A stretch of DNA of 64,000 bases, from positions 443,404-507,403 of the forward strand of contig WELA01013853.1 in assembly GCA_009602735.1 (NCBI GenBank), written 5' to 3'. Both the position numbers and the translations under genes were made by a program. Each line of letters starts with the position of its first letter. Positions within the stretch are counted from its first letter, which is position 1. The notes beneath the pieces were generated by a model. That model saw only the letters and a list, made by a program, of their open reading frames with translations. It did not search any database and had not been told where the DNA came from. The stretch is from Mesotaenium endlicherianum. Lineage: Eukaryota > Streptophyta > Zygnematophyceae > Zygnematales > Mesotaeniaceae. This document shows positions 56,788-64,000 of the stretch, piece after piece.

Positions 56788-58130
56788 CAGCTCGTTTAAA
56801 TGACGCCATTTCAAGGAGATAACGCGTACGGTCTAAAAGGGTACGCGCACGGTCTAGAATGGGCACGCGGTGGTCGGAATGGCCACGCTAAGTCCAAAGC
56901 GGCCTCACAAACCATTCATAGGTTATCATTCAACATGTGAGAACCCCTCCGGCGGAGCTCTTGTTTAAATCACGCCTTCTGAAGGAGATAACGCGTACGG
57001 TCAAAAAGGGTATGCGCATGGTCCAGAATGGGCACGCGGTGGTCCAAATGGCCACGCTAAGTCCAAAGCGGCCTCGCATAGCATTCAGAGTCATCGTTCA
57101 ACATGTGAGAAAACTCTAGCAGAGCGCTTGTTTAAATGACGCCATTTCAAGGAGATAACGCCTACGGTCCAAAAGGGTACGCGTACGATCCAGAATGGGC
57201 ACGCGGTGGTCCGAATGGCCACGATAAGTTTAAAGCGGCCTTGCAAGGCATTGAGAGTCATCATCCAACATGTGAGAACCCCTCTAACGGAGCGCTTCTT
57301 TGAATCACGCCTTTTGAAGGAGATAACGAGTACGGTCAAAAAGAGTACGCGCACGGTCCAGAATGGGTACGCGGTTGTCGGAATGGCCATGCTAAGTCCA
57401 AAACGGCCTCGCAAAGCATTCATAGGTTATCGTTCAACGTGTGAGAACCCGTCCGGCGGAGCGCTAGTTTAAATCACGCCTTTTGAAGGAGATAACACCT
57501 ACGGTCCAAAAAGGTACGCGTACGGTCCAGAATGGGCACGCGGTAGTCCGAATGGCCACGCCAAGTCCAAAGCGGCCTTGCAAAGCATTCAAAGTCATCA
57601 TTAAGCATGTGGGAATCCTCTAGCGGAGCGCCAGTTTAGATGACGCCATTTGAAACGATGACGCCTACGGTCCAAAACGAGTACGTGCACGGTCTAGAAT
57701 GGGCACGCGGTGGTCCGAATGGCCACGCTAAGTCCAAAGCGGCCTCGCAAAGCATTCACAGTCATCATTAAATATGTGAGAACCCTCTAGCGGAGCGCTC
57801 GTTTAAATGATGTCATTTTAAAAAGAAAATGCCTACGGTCCAAGACGGGTACGTGCACGGTCTAGAATGGGCACGCGGTGGTCCGGAATGGCCACGCTAA
57901 TTCCATTGCGGCCTCGCAAAGCATTCAAAGTCATCATCCAATATGTGGGAACCCCTCTAGCGGTGTGCTTGTTCAAATCACGCCTTTTGAAGGAGATAAC
58001 GCCTACGATTTAAGATGGGTACGTGCACGGTCCAAAACGGGTACGCGCACGGTGTAGAATGGGCACGCGGTGGTCCGGAATGGCCACGCTAAGTCCAAGG
58101 CGGCCTTGCATAGCATTCAAAGTCATCTCT
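56788..58130 (+). repeat. 168-bp satellite array, right part
   Basis: The CATGTGAGAA phrase (or variants) recurs at about 56935, 57103, 57270, 57439, 57607, 57774 and 57943, with spacings of 167-169 bp. Monomers here are the short form, unlike the alternating array at 10065. GGTACGCGCACGGTCC and AATGGCCACGCTAAGTCC are conserved parts. Confidence 0.85.
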
Positions 58131-58134
58131 TTGT

Positions 58135-58850
58135 TTTCATTATTTTGACCTTTTATATTTGCAGAGTTGCTAGTCCGAGATCGTGTCCTTGCAATATAAA
58201 GAAAACAGTAGAAAGAGCTCCAACACCACGAAAATAAATCGAATTACCAATAGGCAATTGACAATTAATAGACGATCTTTATATCAATAAGTAATCCTTA
58301 TGCTATTTTGTGGTTATGTGATCACCAACAACTAACTACACACACTAGCATTATATCACGCACACGTCAAATGCCAGTTAACGAGCATCCATCATGCAAT
58401 CAGTCAACTTGCATGAGCAAGACTAGAAGGCAGCTCGTATCAGTTGCTTCTCGTCTTGGATTCATATCTGTCTCAATATGTGGTACAAGAGAGTTGGCCT
58501 CGTTTTCAAATACCGAACTCGAGAGCATGCTCTAATATATGTACATGGAATGAGTTTACAGTTCAATCGCAAGTGCGATGGCATCGCCTACTTGGGAGTT
58601 AGCCACGTCGATAGGACCTCGGCTAACCAAATCCACAGCCATCTCTTGTCATCCCGAATTGCCATCCACCCCAAGGGTGTCATTTGGCCACTCATTTAGC
58701 ATATCATTTTTAGATGCATAACTAGGCAATTCACTGATACCGAGTATGGCAGTCAGCTGATTGTCAAAGAATGTGTGAGTTTGTTGACCAAGAGTAGACT
58801 TCAGCCTGCTGCTCTTGGTTGAGTCATTAAGTTGAATAATATTAAACATT
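58135..58850 (-). mobile_element. Chr-1-type LTR fragment with leader piece
   Basis: Sequence such as GAGTTGCTAGTCCGAGA, GATCTTTATATCAATAAGTA and GGAATGAGTTTACAGTTCAA matches the Chr-1 5' LTR and its adjoining leader near 19870-20500. It is more diverged than the other copies and partly deleted. Fossil. Confidence 0.65.
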
Positions 58851-60105
58851 TCAGTAGACATATGATTATGCAGGTATGAATCAAAAGCATGCATCATACA
58901 AGTGCAATGCAGCTCCATAGGTAGCACATAAGGAGAAAATAGGCAGTAGGCTAGGCTAAGAGTAGGAAAAATTGAAAAGATATGCAAGTATGCAGAAGAA
59001 AAAAGATCATACTTGCATCATTTTCTATTCCTCTTCCTCATAAGTACAAGTAGAAGCTGATCCTAAGACAATGCAGCCTGAGAAGGAATGCCAGGAGGGA
59101 CTACAAGTCTTGCTGCCTGAGCAGCTTTCTTTCGCTCTTGCACTAGGTAAGGTTCCTCCCGCTTTTGGGACGTCCACCACCCTATTCTTGGGTTATGGAG
59201 TCAGGCACCTGGAGATAAGAAGTTGTAAATACTGCACCCTTTCTCAGAAAATGTGTACTGAACAAGTTAGTGTCCAGCCCTACTGCTAAGAATACGTAGT
59301 ACACCATTGATGTACTGTATGATAAGGAGCAACTTGACCTGTAGGCCTGCCCACTAAGCTGAGCTCCTGTATCAAAGACCCTGGCTCACCATACTTGGGA
59401 AACTCAACTAGAAGTCTGCAAAACATGCCTACTGGACACCGCATAGACTTGGTAGCATGTAAAAGTGCTCATTCTCCTAGGCCCCACTGGTCATTCTTAG
59501 CCTAAGGAATATACAACCATACAAATTCTAAGGAAGGCTCACCTACCATCTTAGCTGTATCAAACCCGATCATCCTTAGGTCTTAGGTCAGGATACCTCA
59601 AGGCACCTGAAAACATAAACAAGTTGCAGGCAATCCCTATGAGGGAAGACACAAGGGCGTCTCGATAACCATACATATGCATTATCTCTGAGACCTTCCT
59701 TGGACTAATTGTAGTCTGGTAAAGTCTAGGCAGTATTTTCTCAACTGTTCTCCTGAGATTTTTTTATTGCTAAAGACTCTGTAGGGTTGGGCAGATTTGA
59801 GAGGTTATGCATGCAAAAAACAATTGCCAAAGTCAATCTAAAGATGTAATCTGTCACTCCTGTTTGTAGCAGACTCAACAGATAGAGTATTACCACTTTG
59901 TCTGATGCTAGCAGGTCCTGTAGCTTCATAGCTACACACCATTCTTAAAAATTTATCCAATAGGAATCATAGGTCCCCAAGGAACTTGGTAATATCATGC
60001 TGAATGCCATCTCCAGGCATGAGTCCTCCAGCTGGCTCAGAACACGGTGGCAGGCAAATCCAAGACTCTGCCATATAGGGCGAGCATCTGTTCTCAAGGC
60101 CAGCA
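58851..60105. other. Spacer without recognised gene
   Basis: Short frames on both strands show no domain (for example 59071-59289, plus strand). The text is low in GC and may be unrecognised transposon debris. Confidence 0.35.
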
Positions 60106-60849
60106 TGTAAGGTCATAGGTTTATAAAGTGCATATTTTAGTTTCATGAAAGTATGTGTCGATGGTATAGAAGTATAGAGTGCACTTTTGTGGTCATTTTG
60201 ATATAAAGTTCATCAAATTTGGTCAAGTATTGAGAGAGTTATGGATTTCCGAAGTTTAATTAGTTTTGAGGTCAGTTGACGACTGTCCTTAATTTGCGGT
60301 GAGCGCGACCGTCAGATTGACCGACGGCGTCGAGCAATCTGGCCCGTTAGAGTGAACTCGAACCTTCACGTAAGTTCGGCTGACGCGGAGTGCCGACTAG
60401 GTCGATTGACTCAGAAGTTTCGGTTTAACCTAGCGCGTCTAAGATAGAATATTCTAGTAATGTCGATGCATGTATGTGGACGTCAATTCGGCCCGACACG
60501 TTAGATGAGACTGATCTGGCCTAATCACGAATATTCTGGAAGGAACAATTTGACGAACACTTAGGAAATTCCGTAGCTTCCTACTAGAGAGGAGCACTTA
60601 GGCAAAAAGCTATAATTAAGCATAACTTCTTTGTTTCTTATCAGTGTTCACTTCTATAAATTTCTACGGGTTTGTAATGACAAGGCCTTTCATCCTACTT
60701 CATTTGTGAGCACTTTCTTGCTACTCAAATTGTTGAATAATTTTCCTAAGTTTTCTTAGTGATATGCCGCTGCACTCTTTAGTATGATTGCAACTAGTTC
60801 TATTCCCCATGAGTCACTATGCTTTCACTAGGGCACTTTGCGCCTTTCA
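60106..60849 (+). repeat. Chr-2 5' LTR
   Basis: 744 bp, TG to CA, sharing long stretches with the LTR at 49840-50593. The remnant at 49580 is the 3' end of a different copy. Confidence 0.85.
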
Positions 60850-60851
60850 TC

Positions 60852-60867
60852 TGGTATCGGAGCTGGG
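60852..60867 (+). other. Chr-2 primer-binding site
   Basis: TGGTATCGGAGCTGGG lies two bases after the LTR. It resembles the complement of the 3' end of initiator methionine tRNA, like the Chr-1 site at 19927-19940. Confidence 0.8.
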
Positions 60868-60884
60868 CAAGTTTGCAAACTATA

Positions 60885-61915
60885 TTATGGAGTCGCAGTC
60901 GGCAACTGGAGGAGGCAAACATGTTGAGTATGTTGAGCGCGTGGAGCAGACGGCACCACCTTCGTCAAGGGAGCAACAAGAGATGCAGGCGATGTTGAGG
61001 CAAATGGCAAACGCAATTGGAGAAGAAGTCTACACACAGTTTCAACAAAATATGCGCCGGGAGGTGGAGAGAATGGTGCGAGCTGTGGTTGGAAACGCCG
61101 CTTCGACGAGTTCGGTACCTGCATCCGTTGTACCACCAATTCATGTTAATCCAGTGGTGCAACCGGTTATTCCACCCGCATCGAGGAGTGCGTGCGCCTA
61201 AGCTTGAAGTGTACACTGGAGAGCGTGGATCGCCGCCTGTTCATCAATGGATTTTTGGAGTGAAGAAGTTTATGGAGTATTCTGCGCTCACGCCTGACAG
61301 GCAAGTCGCCTTTGTAATTACTTTACTGAAGAAGAGTGCTGGAGCTTGGTATGAACGAGAAGAGCAGCTGTCTGGAGTTCCTACTACTGCTGATCAACTC
61401 ATTGAAGGCTTGAAGAAGTAATTTCAACCTATTGCACCCGAGGCTACTGCTCGAGATCTATTGGTACGCCTTCGTCAACGAGGAAGCGTTCAGGAGTATG
61501 TATCGCGCTTCAACAAGCTGGTGCTTCAATGTCCATCCATGCACGAGTCGGAGATGATGGACAAGTTCAAGAGGGGATGCAAGCCAACTGTGGCCGAGGA
61601 AGTGGCGCTCAAGGACCCTACCAGTCTCGGAGGAATGATGGCATTAGCAACGAGGGTCGACGCTGTGGAGTATAGTGAAAGGCAGTGGGGCAACCACAAC
61701 TTTGGAGGATATCGCCACTTTGGATTTCAAGCGCCAAGCACGAGTGTTCAAGGTCCAGTACCTATGGAGTTGGGACTTGTTCAGTACCAGCGCACGCAGC
61801 AGAATTCTAAGCCGAGAGGACCCTGCTATGATTGTGGCAAGCTTGGACATCTGGCCCGAATCTGTCATGTGAAGGCAAAGCAACTTCAACAGCAGGAAAA
61901 AGGAGGACGCCAATA
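60885..61915 (+). pseudogene. Chr-2 gag region
   Basis: The N-terminal part is MESQSATGGGKHVEYVERVE. A gag capsid-type stretch (LEVYTGERGSPPVHQWIFGV, AGAWYEREEQ, YVSRFNKLVLQCPSM) follows. A CCHC knuckle reads CYDCGKLGHLARIC near 61829-61872. Standard chromovirus gag. Fossil. Confidence 0.85.
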
Positions 61916-62019
61916 AGTCGTTCTGGGATGTCTACTAGCGTGAAGATGGGAACTCACAAGGAGGTTATCCCCAAGAGTCTGCCGAGGAGCGAAAGACAAG
62001 ATGTTGACAAGCCTATCAT

Positions 62020-62340
62020 TGTGGAAGGAGAAGTCAACGGCAACAAGGCAAAGTGTATGGTCGACAGTGGCGCAAGTGCAAATTTTGTGCACAAGAAGCT
62101 GGTGAAAGAGTGGCAAATCCCTGTGCAGAAGCATTATGAGCCTAAGGATGCAATTTTGGCGAATGGGCAGAGACTCAAGTGTGGTTTACCTACGGAAGCT
62201 ATTCACGTGGAAGTAGCGGGGCATCGGAGTAAGGAAGTTATGGAGCAGGCAGAGTTGGGTGACCATGAGGTGATATTGGACCGATCATGGCTGAGGAAAG
62301 CCAACCCTCAAGTGCACTGGAGCACAGGACAAGTGAAGGT
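62020..62340 (+). pseudogene. Chr-2 aspartic protease
   Basis: The motif AKCMVDSGASANFVHKKLV holds the D-S-G-A active site common in plant gypsy elements. GDHEVILDRSWLRKANP is the usual C-terminal end. Fossil. Confidence 0.85.
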
Positions 62341-62719
62341 CCAAGGGCGTGAAGGTCGAATGGAGACAGCGAAACAGGTGGAGGTAGATACGACCACAAG
62401 TAACTGTCTTCTGTCAAGCCTGCAAGTTAAAAAGCCATGCAGGGCAAATCAGGTGAAGGAGATGTACCTTGTTTTGGTGGCCTTGGCCAGGTCATCACAT
62501 GGAGCAAGCGTGAATCCTAACAGCCTGGGCGAATGTACATCACCAAAGGAGCAAGTAGTGGTGTCTGACCCCCTTCCTCAGAAGGAGCAGAGCTCAACAG
62601 CTCAAGAGAAGAAGCCTGTTGAGATGCTTGCCCAAATTAAGGCGCTGTTGGAGGAGTTCAAGTGCATTTTTCTTAAGGAGCTACTTGCAGAACTACCTCC
62701 ATAGAGAGCTATGGAGCAC

Positions 62720-63990
62720 AAGATCGAGTTGAAACCAGGGAGAAAGCCACCAGTGAGACCTGCATATCAACAATTGTTTGCGGAGTTGGATGAGTTGAAG
62801 AAGCAGCTGAGAGAGTTATTGGAGAAGGGATTCATCTGACCCAGCGAGTCTCCATTTGCAGCGCCAGTCTTATTTGTGAAGAAGAAGGATGGGACTATGA
62901 GGATGTGTGTCGACTACCGGGCTCTCAACAAGGTCACCATCAAGAACAAGTACCCACTTCCACGAGTGGACAAGTTGATTGACAGGCTTGTCGGGGTGAA
63001 GTAATTCTCGAAGATCGACTTGAGGAGTGGCTATCACCAGGTACAGATTGCGGAAGGAGACGTTCAAAAGACTGCTTTCAGGACTCGCTTTGGTTTGTTC
63101 GAGTTCACAGTCATGCCTTTTGGGTTGACTAATGCACCTGCTACATTCATGGGACTCGTGAATAGTATCTTCAGACCCTACTTGGACCAGTTTGTGGTGG
63201 TATTTTAGGACAACATCCTGATCTATTTGAAGACCTTGGAAGAGCATGTGGAGCATCTGAGGAAGGCACTGGAGGTCTTGAGAGGTCACAAGTTATATGG
63301 GAAGATGAGCAAGTGCGGCTTTTGTCTCAAGGAGGTTGAGTTTCTTGGGCACATAGTGGGAGCTGAAGGAGTCAAGGTGGAGTAGAAGAAGGTGCAAGCA
63401 GTCAGAGATTGGCCGATACCTGCTGAAATTCATCAACTCAAGAGCTTCCTCGGCATGGCAAATTTTTATCGATGATTCATTGAAGGATTTGCCAAGGTGT
63501 GTGCACCGCTCACGGACATGTTGAAGAAGCAGGAGAATTGGCTATGGGGTGACAAGGAGCAGCAAGCCTTCGAAAAGATTAAGGAGTTGTTGACACAGGC
63601 ACCTGTGTTGGCAATTGCTAGTCCAGAACTTCCTTTCACCATCATCACGAACGCATCAAACTTCGCAGTGGGAGCCATTCTTCTCCAGGACCAGGGTATC
63701 GGATTGCAACCTGTGGCATATGAGAGCAGGAAGTTGAGTCCTGCTGAGCAACACTATGCAGCACACGAGCGGGAGATGTTGGCTATTATCCAGGCTTTGA
63801 GGATTTGGCGATGTTATGTGGACGGCCGGAAGGTGTTCATCAAGGCCGACCACAAGAGCTTGGAGAAGCTTATGACGCAGCCAACATTGACACCAAGACA
63901 GGCAAGGTGGATGGAGTTTCTGTAACAGTTCGACCACAAGATTGAGTATTTACTTGGGAAGATCAACCCTGCAGACGCTTTATCCAGGAG
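62720..63990 (+). pseudogene. Chr-2 reverse transcriptase and RNase H region
   Basis: RT motifs include [58 protein letters not shown] and the EHVEHLRKALEVLRGHKLYG run. RNase H follows with LPFTIITNASNFAVGAILLQ, EREMLAIIQAL and a KADHKSLEKL box. Gypsy type. Fossil. Confidence 0.9.
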
Positions 63991-64000
63991 GTGTGGCCTT

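Larger units (their letters stand above)
60106..64000 (+). mobile_element. Chr-2 family gypsy fossil, 5' part, runs off window
   Basis: The 5' LTR is 60106-60849 (TGTAAGGTCATAGG to GCCTTTCA), matching 49840-50593. After two bases comes a primer site, then gag, protease, reverse transcriptase and RNase H, cut by the window edge. The order is typical Ty3/gypsy. The visible coding part has about half a dozen interruptions, so it is broken but fairly well preserved. The 3' end, and any target duplication, lie outside the window. Confidence 0.85.

Noticed and set aside
58851-60105. Copia-type fragment
   Set aside because: Some short frames look protein-like, but no integrase or RT motif could be recognised.

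Overview
This is nuclear DNA from a eukaryote of the green lineage, most likely an alga. Genes are interrupted by GT-AG introns. Ty3/gypsy retroelements with chromodomains are present, and plant-type TTTAGGG telomere units occur at 18165-18187. Nothing in the window fixes the species, and no rRNA, tRNA, CRISPR array or bacterial operon was found. Much of it is repeat DNA. A run of 749 N (36334-37082) marks an assembly gap.

Layout: 1-3607 holds a GC-rich five-exon alpha/beta-hydrolase gene that reads cleanly. 3608-7400 holds a degenerate 24-bp minisatellite, alternating CA/CG low-complexity DNA and one convincing membrane-protein exon. 7385-9814 holds two Mutator-like foldback elements with long terminal inverted repeats; one has a clear 9-bp target duplication and the other sits in a 22-bp minisatellite. 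10065-11162 is a roughly 168-bp satellite. 11163-21985 is an old gypsy fossil (PHD-finger family, minus strand) split by a full-length chromodomain gypsy fossil (11788-20655, LTRs plus AAGAT duplication). 22504-34497 is the most notable object: a 12-kb Ty3/gypsy-type fossil that carries a C5 DNA methyltransferase domain between protease and reverse transcriptase, a PHD finger after integrase, and terminal repeats arranged A - internal - B - A - B.

35380-48053 is the least repetitive part. It has a multi-exon coiled-coil gene broken by the assembly gap, two head-to-head F-box/LRR-like paralogues that both look decayed, and an intron-containing Tnp2-like DNA-transposon gene. 49580-64000 returns to nested retroelement fossils and to the same satellite. 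A chromodomain plus 3' LTR remnant abuts a second copy of the accessory ORF and LTR of the first chromodomain family. Next come a truncated gag-protease piece of the methyltransferase family, a satellite array interrupted by a solo LTR of that family, another LTR piece, and the 5' part of a further gypsy element that runs off the window.

Together the retroelements carry chromatin-directed modules: chromodomain readers, PHD readers and a DNA-methyltransferase writer. The methyltransferase family also has three junctions with the satellite. This suggests, as inference only, heterochromatin-directed insertion or self-marking. All retroelements are treated here as fossils.
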